A DNA stretch of 28,439 bases. Origin: a virus. A program made the translations under genes and the position numbers. The stretch is from positions 1-28,439 of IMG/VR virus record IMGVR_UViG_3300049734_000338; one strand, 5' to 3'. Below the pieces are notes generated by a model. That model did no database searches, was not told where the DNA came from, and saw only the letters and a program-made list of their open reading frames with translations. How positions within the stretch are numbered: position 1 is the first letter of the stretch; every line of letters starts with the position of its first letter. Of the stretch, positions 1 to 6,932 are shown one piece after another.

Positions 1-159
1 GCTGGCTACCACTGGCATCCGCGCGCGTCGTTCTACGCGCCTGGCCGGCGGGTCGTCGTGGCCGCAACGGAGTGTCTCGGCTGCGGCTGGAGGCTCGGTG
101 AGCACGGACCGGATCGCCAGTGCCCCGAGCGTGATGCGGCGCCGCGGAGGACGGCGTGA
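1..159 (+). CDS. Small zinc-ribbon-like phage protein, 5'-truncated
   Basis: The window opens inside this gene: frame 1 is open from base 1 to the TGA at 157-159, giving 52 residues with no start codon visible. Visible residues C25, C28, H35 and C41 form a CxxC...H...C cluster that could bind one zinc ion, followed by an Arg/Pro-rich tail. The next gene starts inside its last codons with a GTGA overlap, which supports this frame. The family is not recognisable. Small Cys-rich proteins of this kind are common in phage early regions, where their roles are mostly unknown. Confidence 0.55.
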   Translation, partial: AGYHWHPRASFYAPGRRVVVAATECLGCGWRLGEHGPDRQCPERDAAPRRTA

Positions 160-242
160 TCGCCCGCGAGCTCCTGCGCGCCGCCGTCACGCTGGTCGCG
201 CTCGTCGCCTGGGCCGTCGGTTTCTACGCGGTGGCCGGATGA
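156..242 (+). CDS. Tiny single-span membrane peptide (28 aa)
   Basis: A 28-residue ORF with a GTG start overlapping the preceding TGA by 4 nt. After a short charged N-terminus (MIARELLR) almost the whole peptide is one hydrophobic stretch (Ala/Val/Leu/Trp/Phe), as expected of a single transmembrane helix. It ends in an ATGA overlap with the next gene. No family is recognisable and the ORF is short. Support comes from the overlaps on both sides and the membrane-like composition. It could be a small inner-membrane modulator, but that is a guess. Confidence 0.45.
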   Translation: MIARELLRAAVTLVALVAWAVGFYAVAG

Positions 243-460
243 GACGCGACGGCCAGGCCCGCGCCCGGATCGGCTCGCAGGCGCCCGCCGCCCGCCTCTA
301 CCAGCTCGAGCAGGAGGCCCGGCGCCTGTCCGCGCGGCTCCACCGCGACCGCACGCGGCTGACCCTCGTCGAGGACGAGCTGCGGCGCCTCCGCGTGTCC
401 TTCGATGCGAACGATGCCGAGCAGTACCGGAGGCTGGTGTTTGTCAAGGAGGGGCGGTAG
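239..460 (+). CDS. Small coiled-coil protein (73 aa)
   Basis: The ATG at 239 overlaps the stop of the membrane peptide (ATGA). This start is preferred over the GTG at 98 in the same frame because it fits the overlap pattern and drops an Arg-rich unlikely N-terminus. Residues from about 20 to 55 are rich in Leu, Glu, Arg and Ala with heptad-like spacing (LYQLEQEARRLSARL), typical of a coiled coil. There is no catalytic motif and the function is unknown. Similar short coiled-coil proteins are frequent in phage early operons. Confidence 0.55.
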   Translation: MRRDGQARARIGSQAPAARLYQLEQEARRLSARLHRDRTRLTLVEDELRRLRVSFDANDAEQYRRLVFVKEGR

Positions 461-463
461 GCC

Positions 464-750
464 ATGCAGAGCCATCACGATAGCGACGGCAACGACACGT
501 TCGACGCGCTCAGGAAGGAAGCCGAACGGCTCACAGCGCTCGGCGAGAATCTCATCACCGCGGGCGCGCCAGGTGAGTCGGCCCTCTTTGCGCGAACCCG
601 CGGCGGCTTCGCACTGCGCTCCGGATCTCGATCGGCGAGGCGCACGACAAGCGGATGGGGGAGCCGTCCTATCTCGTGTTCCGCGGCGATCAGGCCGCGA
701 TCGTCGCGTTGCTGCGTCGGGCTCTCCAGGCCCTCGATGGCGCCCGGTGA
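464..750 (+). CDS. Unknown small protein, apparently split by a -1 frameshift
   Basis: A strong Shine-Dalgarno site (AAGGAGG, about 447-453) precedes the ATG at 464. Frame 2 reads a plausible alpha-helical start (FDALRKEAERLTALGENL) but turns into low-quality Ser/Arg/Cys-rich sequence after about 600. Frame 1 from about 610 to the TGA at 748-750 instead reads like a normal protein (RISIGEAHDKRMGEPSYL, then a hydrophobic helix), yet it has no ATG, GTG, TTG or CTG of its own. The simplest reading is one gene of about 95 residues that changes from frame 2 to frame 1 (one base missing, or a programmed -1 shift) between about 574 and 616. The family is not recognised. Confidence 0.45.
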
Positions 751-754
751 GGCG

Positions 755-892
755 ATGACCCGCGCCCAGCAGATCGCCCTCGCGCACCCCTGCTACCTCG
801 CCGGCGAGACGATGCACCTCCGCTTCGGCCCGCGCCTCGTCGGTCGCAACGGCGTCAGCGTGAAGCTCACCGTCAACGCGGGGTACGAGTGA
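755..892 (+). CDS. Small unknown protein (45 aa)
   Basis: A 45-residue ORF starting at the ATG at 755, five bases after the stop of the preceding frameshifted gene, with GGTGAG just upstream as a possible ribosome site. Its stop (890-892) directly abuts the next ATG at 893. The same frame is open back to 464, but the upstream part there is poor-quality sequence, so this start is preferred. The peptide (MTRAQQIALAHPCYLAGE...) has no recognised motif. Its position suggests a translationally coupled early gene. Confidence 0.4.
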   Translation: MTRAQQIALAHPCYLAGETMHLRFGPRLVGRNGVSVKLTVNAGYE

Positions 893-1234
893 ATGGAGAA
901 CGGCTACGGCGGGCCCGTGTGGCACGCCTCGGCAGCGCTCCAGCGGCCGGAGGGCCTCGTGCCCGTGATCGGCATGCGCATGGAGGACGCCGTCGAGCTC
1001 CTGCTCCGACTCCGCGATGCGCTGACCGGCGTCGGCGATCCCGCGCTCGGCGAGTGGACCGAGCACCTGGAGCGCTCCGTCCACGTGAAGCGCCGGCTCA
1101 CCGAGGCCGAGTGGGGCGGCAAGCCGTGGGGCATGGACTACCGGCGAACGCCCGAGGGCGTGGCTCGCATCGAGGCCGTCGCGCGCGAGCTCCCTTCGGA
1201 CTGGCGTGGTCGCCTCATGGTGGAAGTGCAGTGA
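893..1234 (+). CDS. Unknown phage early protein (113 aa)
   Basis: The ATG at 893 abuts the previous stop and the TGA at 1232-1234 abuts the next ATG, so the limits are well fixed. The protein is mixed alpha/beta, with a helical middle (MEDAVELLLRLRDAL) and a Trp/Gly motif (EWGGKPWGMDY) near residues 89-99. There is no signal peptide, membrane segment or metal site. I do not recognise the family. Codon use (G/C third positions) is normal for the region. It lies among the early genes upstream of the recombination module. Confidence 0.6.
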   Translation: MENGYGGPVWHASAALQRPEGLVPVIGMRMEDAVELLLRLRDALTGVGDPALGEWTEHLERSVHVKRRLTEAEWGGKPWGMDYRRTPEGVARIEAVARELPSDWRGRLMVEVQ

Positions 1235-1375
1235 ATGCCGCGCCGACGCCTCACCGCATTCCTCGCGCGCCGGATCGTGGAAGCCTTCCTCTCTGGCCAG
1301 AGCATGGCCGAGATCGCGCGCCGGTTCCGAATCGCCCGCGAGCGCGTCGAGCGGTGCCTGCGGCGTCACCTGTGA
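1235..1375 (+). CDS. Mini helix-turn-helix protein (46 aa)
   Basis: A 46-residue basic peptide starting directly after the previous stop. Residues 18-46 look like a helix-turn-helix: a turn at SGQSM, a helix AEIARRF, then a recognition-type helix RIARERVERCLRRHL. This resembles the C-terminal HTH of resolvases and sigma region 4. The N-terminus is Arg-rich. It may bind DNA as a small regulator, inferred from the motif alone. It ends in a GTGA overlap with the next gene. Confidence 0.55.
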   Translation: MPRRRLTAFLARRIVEAFLSGQSMAEIARRFRIARERVERCLRRHL

Positions 1376-1506
1376 CATGTACCTACCGCTCCGCGCCCTT
1401 CACCCGCGACGGCCGGCGCGTCCGGCTGATCTGCACCGATGCCGCCGTCAAGAGCGGGCGATGCGCGAAGCACCCGATCGGCGTGGTGCTGGTCGCGCGC
1501 CTATGA
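1372..1506 (+). CDS. Cys/His mini-protein (44 aa)
   Basis: The GTG at 1372 overlaps the previous TGA (GTGA) and the stop overlaps the next ATG (ATGA). The 44-residue product has C3, C21, C31 and H34, a possible single zinc site, set in a small beta-rich peptide (FTRDGRRVRLICTD). A frame-3 reading of the same stretch is possible from an ATG at 1377 but is Arg/Pro-rich and looks like a shadow. Function unknown. Confidence 0.5.
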   Translation: MTCTYRSAPFTRDGRRVRLICTDAAVKSGRCAKHPIGVVLVARL

Positions 1507-1661
1507 CCCGGCCCCAGGCCAGGATGTTCCCGCTCAAGGCATTGTCCGGCGCCCTGGCGCTTGCGCCCCGCACGCCGGCGCCGCCGGAGCATCCGCTGGA
1601 TTTCGAGCTCGACGCCGCCGTGGAGGCGAGCGATTCGACGCAGCGACGGAAGGAGCCGTGA
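1503..1661 (+). CDS. Small unknown protein (52 aa)
   Basis: A 52-residue ORF bounded by an ATGA overlap at its start and a TGATG overlap with the ERF gene at its end. The N-terminal half is Ala/Leu-rich and mildly hydrophobic (FPLKALSGALALA); the C-terminal half is acidic (DFELDAAVEASD). No known motif. Its direct coupling to the annealing-protein gene suggests co-expression with the recombination module. Confidence 0.45.
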   Translation: MTRPQARMFPLKALSGALALAPRTPAPPEHPLDFELDAAVEASDSTQRRKEP

Positions 1662-2515
1662 TGGCCACGAGAGAAGCCGACATCGTCGAGGGTCCGACCG
1701 CCCTTGCGCGCCTGGATCCGCAGTCCCTGATCGCGATGGCGATCGAGCAGAAGGCCCCGCTGGAGTACCTCGAGCGCCTCGTCTCGCTCGCCGAGCGCGT
1801 GCAGGCGATCAGCGCGAAGCAGGCCTATGACAAGGCGATGAGCGCCTTCCAGGTCGAGTGCCCGCCGATCTACAAGACCGGCCGGGCGAAGATCGTGACC
1901 CGCGGCGGGGGCAGCTACGGCTACGCCTTCGCGCCGCTCGATGAGATCACCAGCGCGATCTCGCCCGTCATGGGCAAGTTCGGCCTGTCGTTCCGGTGGC
2001 GCGTGCCGAGCGCAGAGGAGTGCACGGCCGCCGGCATCAAGGCGGGTCCGGACCTGGTCGCGATCATCTGCCGGATCACCCACGAGCTCGGCCACTACGA
2101 AGAGAGCGGCATCATTTCGATGCCGGTCGAGAAGACCCAGGAGGGCGGCTCTGGCGCGAACCCGCTGCAGCGCGTCGGCATCGCCCTGACCTACGCCAAG
2201 CGCTACTCGCTCATGGTCGCGATCGGCCGCTCGCCGGAGCCGGAAGACACCGACGGCCGGCAGGCCGGCACCAGCCAGGCGCCGCCGGTCGACCAGGATC
2301 CGCACGGCACGCCGCAGGCGGTCGAGGGCCAGATCATCTCGGAGGCCCAGACGAAGCGCTTCTGGGCCATCGCGCGCGGGACGAAGTGGAGCGACGAGCA
2401 GGTTCACGCGCTGCTCAGCGAGGCCGGGATCATGTCCGGGCAGCCGAAGGACATCCTGGTCGTCGAGTACGAGAAACTTGTCGACCGACTCAAGAAAGGG
2501 CCGCCGCAGTCGTGA
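1661..2515 (+). CDS. erf: ERF-superfamily single-strand DNA annealing protein
   Basis: Proteins of the ERF family (type: phage P22 Erf) anneal complementary single strands during phage recombination or genome circularisation. The 284-residue product has the family core at about residues 55-195: a YAFAPLDEI stretch, helix SAISPVMGKFGLSF, and the signature NPLQRVGIALTYAKRYSL followed by a hydrophobic strand. A Pro/Gly-rich linker (about 195-235) leads to a C-terminal helical domain (ISEAQTKRFWAIA) seen in several phage annealing proteins. The ATG at 1661 fits the TGATG overlap; the open frame extends upstream but is out of character there. The exonuclease-like gene at 2955 is its likely partner. 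Confidence 0.9.
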   Translation: MATREADIVEGPTALARLDPQSLIAMAIEQKAPLEYLERLVSLAERVQAISAKQAYDKAMSAFQVECPPIYKTGRAKIVTRGGGSYGYAFAPLDEITSAISPVMGKFGLSFRWRVPSAEECTAAGIKAGPDLVAIICRITHELGHYEESGIISMPVEKTQEGGSGANPLQRVGIALTYAKRYSLMVAIGRSPEPEDTDGRQAGTSQAPPVDQDPHGTPQAVEGQIISEAQTKRFWAIARGTKWSDEQVHALLSEAGIMSGQPKDILVVEYEKLVDRLKKGPPQS

Positions 2516-2958
2516 GCCTCTGCCAGTGCGGGTGCGGGCACCGGTGGTCGAAGTACGTCGGGCGACACCCGGGCTTCGTCGTTGACGCGGCGACAGGCTG
2601 CTGGTTGTGGCAGGGCCATGTCAACGCCGTGAATGGTTACGGAGGAATGAAGATCGAGGGGCGCGTCTCGATGCCGGCGCACCGAGCGTACTACATGAAA
2701 CACCGCGGACCGATCCCCACGGGTCTGCATCTGGACCATCTGTGCGGCGTCAAGCGATGCGTCAATCCGGCGCATCTAGAGCCGGTGACGCCAGCTGTCA
2801 ACGCGCGCCGCGCTCCAAGGACCCGGCTCACGCTCGACAGCGTCGCGGAGATCCGGTCTCTCGTCCTGGCCGGGGTGCAGCAGAAGGACGTCGCTCGACG
2901 GTTCGGAGTCGCGCGCTCGCACATCAGCAAGATCGTGGCGGGGCGGAAGTGGGCGTGA
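2512..2958 (+). CDS. HNH endonuclease with C-terminal helix-turn-helix
   Basis: A 148-residue protein whose GTG start overlaps the stop of erf. A Cys cluster (CQCGCG, residues 4-8) opens the protein. The motif GCWLWQG...GYGG (about 29-45) and the core LDHLCGVKRCVNPAHLEPV (H76, N85, H88) are typical of phage and homing-type HNH nucleases. Residues about 107-148 form a helix-turn-helix (VQQKDVARRFGVARSHISK) probably used for DNA binding. It sits between the annealing protein and the exonuclease-like gene, as mobile or free-standing HNH genes often do. It could be a homing-type nuclease or a working part of the recombination module. Confidence 0.85.
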   Translation: MSLCQCGCGHRWSKYVGRHPGFVVDAATGCWLWQGHVNAVNGYGGMKIEGRVSMPAHRAYYMKHRGPIPTGLHLDHLCGVKRCVNPAHLEPVTPAVNARRAPRTRLTLDSVAEIRSLVLAGVQQKDVARRFGVARSHISKIVAGRKWA

Positions 2959-3509
2959 CGGACTGGCCTCGCGTCACCGCGATTCTGGCGTCGTGCGGCC
3001 TGGGGCCCGATCTCGCGATGGTCTCTCCGGAAACGCTGGCGCTTGCGGCCGACCGCGGCTCGCGCGTCCACGCGTTGATCGAGGCCGATCACTACGGATA
3101 CCTCGACGAGGCCGAGATCACGTCAGACGTCGCCGCGTATTTCTCGGCCTACCGGAAGTTCCTAGCCGAGTCGGGACATGAACCAATCGCGAGCGAAATC
3201 GAGGTCCGTCACCCCGACTGGCGATTCCGTGGACACGTCGACCGCGTGGGCTGGCTCGCAGCCCGTCGCGCGTTGATCGACTGGAAGTGCGTCGCATCCG
3301 TGGATGAACGCGCCGCCGCGCTCCAGCTGGCCGGCTATCGATGTGCGTGGCAAGCGATGCACCCCACGGAACCCACTGAGATCACCGCCGTCGTGCAACT
3401 GCGCGCTGACGGCACGTATCGGTTTCACGAAGTCGATGCGCGTGAACAGGAACACGTTTTTCTGGCCGCCGTCACCGTCTACAACGCGCGAAAGGATCTG
3501 GGCCGATGA
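2955..3509 (+). CDS. PD-(D/E)XK nuclease, probable recombination exonuclease
   Basis: A 184-residue protein starting at GTG 2955 (GTGA overlap; an in-frame GTG at 2949 is an alternative). It shows the RecB/Cas4-like PD-(D/E)XK pattern: H39 in RGSRVHALIE, an acidic strand with E81/E83, D96 in GHVDRVG, the D109-W-K111 catalytic pair in LIDWK, and Q124...Y128 in LQLAGY. These residues bind the metal and DNA in this superfamily. With the ERF protein it likely forms an exonuclease plus annealing pair comparable to lambda Exo and Beta, in which the nuclease resects ends and the partner anneals. That pairing is inferred from gene order. Closest family unknown. Confidence 0.8.
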   Translation: MTDWPRVTAILASCGLGPDLAMVSPETLALAADRGSRVHALIEADHYGYLDEAEITSDVAAYFSAYRKFLAESGHEPIASEIEVRHPDWRFRGHVDRVGWLAARRALIDWKCVASVDERAAALQLAGYRCAWQAMHPTEPTEITAVVQLRADGTYRFHEVDAREQEHVFLAAVTVYNARKDLGR

Positions 3510-3667
3510 ACGATCCGAAGTGCGTCGAGCTCGCGCGCTACTTCCTGCGCGACTACCGGCTGAAGCAGAACGAGCGGATCGACGAGACCGCGCGCCTGGC
3601 CGAAGCCTTCAAGCAGGTGGCCGATCTGCACCTGGAAAACCTCGAGCATCTGAAGGTGACCCGATGA
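3506..3667 (+). CDS. Small helical protein of the recombination module (53 aa)
   Basis: A 53-residue ORF with ATGA overlaps at both ends (3506 and 3664), so its limits are firm. The product is almost entirely helical and charged (ARYFLRDYRLKQNERIDE, then AEAFKQVADLHLENLEHLK). No known motif. Tight coupling to the nuclease and to the coiled-coil gene suggests a small accessory of that module. Confidence 0.55.
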   Translation: MNDPKCVELARYFLRDYRLKQNERIDETARLAEAFKQVADLHLENLEHLKVTR

Positions 3668-4428
3668 CGGACGCGCTCGTCATTCCCGTGGAGCTCGAAA
3701 CCCAGGCGACGGAGATCGCCGCGAAGATCCCGCTGATCGCGATCACCGATCCGACGTCGTTTGCCGCGGCCGTCGAGGACCGGGCGGAGATCAAGCGCCG
3801 TCTGTCGAAGATCGACGAGGTCATGGGCCCGATCGTGCAAACCGCGCACGCCGCCTGGAAGACCGCCGTGGCCAAGCGGGAGCAGCTGCGTGGCCCGTTC
3901 GTCGACGCGGACAAGGCGTATGCCCGTGCGATGGGCGCGTACGAGCAGGAGCAGGAGCGGATCCGCCGCGAGGCTGAGGAATCCGCCCGCCGCGAGCGTG
4001 AGCGTCTGGAAGCCGAGGAGCGGGCCCGCGTCGCCGCGGAGCAGGAGCGCCTCCGGAAGGAGGCCGAGGACACGCGGCTCGCCGAGGCGGCCGCGGCCGA
4101 AGCGAAGGGCGACACCGTGATGGCCGAGCGGCTCGTGGCGGCGCCGGTCGTGGTGCCGACCGTGGCGCCGCGTCCGGTCTACGTGCCGCCGCCGCCGCCC
4201 GCGCCGAAGCCGGTCGCGGCCGGCGTCAGCTTCCGCGATCAGTGGAGCGCGAAGGTCACGAACCTGATGGCGCTCGTCCAGGCGGTCGCGAAGGGCGAGC
4301 AGCCCATCACGCTGATCCAGGCGGACATGACCGCGCTCAACGGCCTGGCGCGGACGCTCAAGCAGGCGATGAACCTCCCGGGCGTCGAGGCGGTCAACGA
4401 GCGCATCGCGGCTCAGCGACGATCGTGA
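3664..4428 (+). CDS. Coiled-coil protein of the recombination module (254 aa)
   Basis: The ATG at 3664 follows the overlap pattern; the open frame reaches back to 3304 but that part lies inside the nuclease gene. Domains seen: an N-terminal helical segment (1-95), a long Glu/Arg/Ala coiled coil (about 95-150, repeated RREAEE/RERERLEAEE patterns), a Pro-rich hinge (PPPPPAP near 180) and a C-terminal globular helical domain (about 190-254). Proteins with this layout are common next to ERF or RecT genes in phages and may scaffold or protect DNA ends, but no function is demonstrated by the sequence. A Gam-like nuclease inhibitor is possible; I see no diagnostic motif for it. Confidence 0.7.
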   Translation: MTDALVIPVELETQATEIAAKIPLIAITDPTSFAAAVEDRAEIKRRLSKIDEVMGPIVQTAHAAWKTAVAKREQLRGPFVDADKAYARAMGAYEQEQERIRREAEESARRERERLEAEERARVAAEQERLRKEAEDTRLAEAAAAEAKGDTVMAERLVAAPVVVPTVAPRPVYVPPPPPAPKPVAAGVSFRDQWSAKVTNLMALVQAVAKGEQPITLIQADMTALNGLARTLKQAMNLPGVEAVNERIAAQRRS

Positions 4429-4589
4429 CCGCGCCCGCTCCCGACCCTCACCGCGCGATGGCCGACGACCTCGTGACCGAGTGGATGAAGGGCTGCGCCG
4501 AGCCCGTGTGCGCGGTCCAGGACGAGCTGCGGCTGCGCGCCATGATCGCGCGCGCCCTCGCCCGGGCCGGGCAGGGGAGTGCGGCGTGA
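4425..4589 (+). CDS. Small unknown helical protein (54 aa)
   Basis: A 54-residue ORF with a GTGA overlap at both ends. It has an acidic helical middle (MADDLVTEWMKG) with two cysteines (C33... region GCAEPVC) and a basic Ala-rich C-terminus. No known family. It lies between the coiled-coil gene and the integrase and is probably co-translated with both. Confidence 0.45.
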   Translation: MTAPAPDPHRAMADDLVTEWMKGCAEPVCAVQDELRLRAMIARALARAGQGSAA

Positions 4590-4738
4590 CCCAGGCCCGC
4601 CCCGAGCCCTTGCGTCCTCCGATGAGCCCCGCCGACAATCGCGCCCTCACGGCCGTGATCGTCGAGCGGCCGGACGACGGAGGGCAGCGATGGGATCGGG
4701 CGATCGCGATGCTTCTCGAAGCCGGGCGGGGGGCCTGA
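4586..4738 (+). CDS. Small unknown protein (50 aa)
   Basis: A 50-residue ORF starting at GTG 4586 (GTGA overlap) and stopping two bases before the integrase ATG. The N-terminus is Pro-rich. The rest (DNRALTAVIVERPDDG, then a short helix RWDRAIAMLLEAG) suggests a small strand-plus-helix peptide. Function unknown. Its stop lies so close to the integrase start that translation is probably coupled. Confidence 0.45.
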   Translation: MTQARPEPLRPPMSPADNRALTAVIVERPDDGGQRWDRAIAMLLEAGRGA

Positions 4739-4740
4739 CG

Positions 4741-6309
4741 ATGCGCGCGGTGCTCTACGCCCGGGTGTCCACGGAAGAGCAGGCGCAGAAGTACGGACTG
4801 AAGGGCCAGGTCCGCGAACTGCGTGCCCACGCGACGGAGAAGGGCTACGAGGTCATCGGCGAGTTCGTGGACGAGGGCCACAGCGGCGCCATCCTCGACC
4901 GTCCCGCGCTGGCCCGCGTGCGCGAGCTGGTGCGCGCCCGCGGCGTTGACGTCGTGCTCGCCCACGACCCGGACCGCATCGCCCGGCGCCTGGTGCTGCA
5001 GGCCATCCTGCACGAGGAGTTTTCGCGCTGCCAGGTTCAGCTGCTCTACGTCACGACTCCGCTCGACGGCACGCCCGAGGGCAAGATGTTCATGCAGTTC
5101 AAGGGCGTGATCGCCGAGTACGAGCGCGAGAAGATCCGCGAGCGCACCATGCGCGGGCGTCGGGAAAAGGCGCGCCAGGGGCGCTACTCGGGGCCGCCGC
5201 CCTTTGGCTATCGCGTCGACCCTGACCACCGTGGAGCCCTCCTCGTCGACGAGGAGGAGGCCGCGCTCGTCCGGATGGTCTATCGCTGGCTCGTCGAGGA
5301 GCGCCGATCGATCCGCGCCATCACCCATGAGCTCCGTGCGCTCGGCGTCCGACCCCGGCGCGGGCGCCGGTGGGCCAAGTCGTCGGTCGCGAAGCTGCTG
5401 ACGGACGAGCGCTACGTCGGCCGGGCCTATTTCAATCGCCGCCGTGTCAGCCTCGACCCCGAGACCGGCAAGCCGGACGGCGTCCGCTACCGGTCGCGCG
5501 AAGAGTGGATCACGGTGCCGGTGCCTGCCCTGCTGGAGGACGGCCTCTTCGCGCAGGCGCAGGCCCAGCTGGCCCGCAACCGGGACGTGCTCGCCGGCCG
5601 GCCGCCGACGCGGATCTATCTCCTGCAGGGCCTCGCCCGGTGTGGGCGGTGCGGGCGCCGGATGAGCGGCGAGACGCATCGCGGCACGACCGTGTACCGC
5701 TGCAAGGGCCGGGATGCCATCGACTATGACGCCGTCCGCTGTCGGCGCTGGGTGTCCGGGCGGCGGGTGGAGACCGTCGTCTGGTCGACGGTTGCCGGGG
5801 TGATCCGGAACCCCCAGGGGCTCCGGCCCCGCCTCGAGGCCTACCGGGCGCGCGTGGGGGCCAGGAACGTGGAGATCGCCTCTCGTGGCGAGGTCCTCCG
5901 CCGCCAGCTCGCCCAGAGCCGTCGGGCGGTCGAGCGACTGCTCGACCTCTACGTCGACGGCCGCCTCACGAAGTCGGCCTTTGCCGAACGCCACGCGCCG
6001 CTGGCCCGCCAGCAGGCGGAGCTCGAGGCCGACCTCGCCGCCATGGGGGAGCGGCTCCAGGAGACCCAGGCCCAGGCGACAGAGAGCGAGGCGATCGAGC
6101 GGGCCTGCGCCCTGGCCGCCCGCGGCCTGGACAAGCTGACCGCCGAGGGCCGCCAGGGTCTCCTCAAAGCCCTCCTGGACGCCTGCGTGATCCATGACGA
6201 CCGCGTGGAAATTCAGGGAGTTCTGCCGACCTCGGAATCGTCCAACCCGTCAGCCCGGGCGGGACGGTTTTCGTATAGCCTCGCGGTCCCGCTCGCCTCC
6301 GCCAAGTGA
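4741..6309 (+). CDS. int: Large serine recombinase (phage integrase)
   Basis: A 522-residue large serine recombinase, which integrates phage DNA at an attB site through a covalent 5'-phosphoserine intermediate. The N-terminal resolvase domain starts with LYARVS (R8, catalytic S10), followed by GLKGQ, GHSGAILDRP and the D78-R79...R82 active-site group. The recombinase domain spans about 150-280 (GPPPFGYRVD; LLTDERYVGRAYFN). The zinc ribbon uses C301, C304, C321 and C334. A C-terminal coiled coil (about 370-460) is the segment that in relatives controls integration versus excision. Length is normal for the family. It implies a temperate lifestyle. Unusually, it sits mid-operon on the same strand as its neighbours, with no intergenic attP visible beside it. 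Confidence 0.95.
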   Translation: MRAVLYARVSTEEQAQKYGLKGQVRELRAHATEKGYEVIGEFVDEGHSGAILDRPALARVRELVRARGVDVVLAHDPDRIARRLVLQAILHEEFSRCQVQLLYVTTPLDGTPEGKMFMQFKGVIAEYEREKIRERTMRGRREKARQGRYSGPPPFGYRVDPDHRGALLVDEEEAALVRMVYRWLVEERRSIRAITHELRALGVRPRRGRRWAKSSVAKLLTDERYVGRAYFNRRRVSLDPETGKPDGVRYRSREEWITVPVPALLEDGLFAQAQAQLARNRDVLAGRPPTRIYLLQGLARCGRCGRRMSGETHRGTTVYRCKGRDAIDYDAVRCRRWVSGRRVETVVWSTVAGVIRNPQGLRPRLEAYRARVGARNVEIASRGEVLRRQLAQSRRAVERLLDLYVDGRLTKSAFAERHAPLARQQAELEADLAAMGERLQETQAQATESEAIERACALAARGLDKLTAEGRQGLLKALLDACVIHDDRVEIQGVLPTSESSNPSARAGRFSYSLAVPLASAK

Positions 6310-6410
6310 TTGTCGCGCTCGCCGGCCTCCGGCTCGTCCGCCCTGAATCCCTACTCACGCGATGGGAGTTTTCTGAAGCCGTCTTCTACAACCGGGCCTT
6401 GACGGCGTGA
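6306..6410 (+). CDS. Tiny ORF downstream of the integrase (34 aa)
   Basis: The 100 bases after the integrase look like a gap, but a 34-codon frame fills them: GTG at 6306 overlaps the integrase stop (GTGA) and its own TGA at 6408-6410 overlaps the next GTG (GTGA). The peptide begins with a hydrophobic stretch (MIVALAGLRLV) and ends with EFSEAVFYNRALTA. No family is recognisable. The double overlap is the main support. If it is not translated, this stretch would be the natural place to look for attP. Confidence 0.4.
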   Translation: MIVALAGLRLVRPESLLTRWEFSEAVFYNRALTA

Positions 6411-6922
6411 TCACCTGTCCGGAGTCCGGGTGCCAGGTCACGCGCGAGCTCCCAGGACAACTCACGGCTCATCTCGTCCAGGACCACCTGGTCGCCGCGG
6501 ACGTCGCCCTCGATCGAGCCCGCCGCGTCGCCGCGACCGCTGATCCGTTCGGCCTCGATCGCAACGGCATCAAGACGCACGTCGAGCCCGCGCCCGCTTC
6601 CATTCCGCCCGCTCCCGAGGAGACGCCTATGGCCGAGGCCTGCAAGCTCTGCGCACGGGTCGCCCCTGACAAGTGCAAGCGCCACGGCGGCGCCGCCGCG
6701 CCGAAGACGAAGGCCGCCAGGACCCGCACCGGGGGGGGCGCTTCACGGACGCGTCGACCCGCAGAGTCGCGGACCGCCGCCGGCTCCACGAACGGCCACG
6801 CGCCGGTCGGCGACAACGCGGCGCGGAGGTCGGGCGAGGCGTTCCGCGATCACCTGGTGCGCTTGCGGGATCGCCTCGGCGACGACATCGCGCGGCTCAA
6901 CGACCTGCTGGCGGTCCTGTAG
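6407..6922 (+). CDS. Two-zinc-finger protein of unknown function (171 aa)
   Basis: The GTG at 6407 overlaps the preceding stop. Residues 4-27 form a C2H2-like finger (C4, C9, H22, H27), and residues 79-93 a second small Cys/His cluster (CKLC...CKRH: C79, C82, C90, H93). A disordered Lys/Arg/Ala-rich linker (about 95-135) leads to an amphipathic C-terminal helix (RDHLVRLRDRLGDDIARL). A second possible start, ATG 6629, has its own good Shine-Dalgarno site (GAGGAG) and would give a 97-residue protein with only the second cluster. A G8 tract (6731-6738) does not disturb the frame. Likely nucleic-acid or protein binding; the exact role is unknown. Confidence 0.6.
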   Translation: MITCPESGCQVTRELPGQLTAHLVQDHLVAADVALDRARRVAATADPFGLDRNGIKTHVEPAPASIPPAPEETPMAEACKLCARVAPDKCKRHGGAAAPKTKAARTRTGGGASRTRRPAESRTAAGSTNGHAPVGDNAARRSGEAFRDHLVRLRDRLGDDIARLNDLLAVL

Positions 6923-6932
6923 CCCGGGCCGC

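Noticed and set aside
464-892. A single 142-residue protein from 464 to 892
   Set aside because: The middle part is low-quality sequence in this frame while frame 1 reads well, and a separate start at 755 fits the gene spacing; treated as two genes with a frameshift in the first.
3553-6195. 880-codon open frame on the minus strand opposite the integrase
   Set aside because: It is the shadow of G+C-rich codons on the + strand: it crosses several well-supported + genes, is rich in Arg, Leu, Asp and His, and shows no recognisable domain.
6731-6738. G8 tract as another frameshift site
   Set aside because: The same frame reads plausibly before and after it (CKLC...CKRH before, an amphipathic helix after), so no shift is needed.
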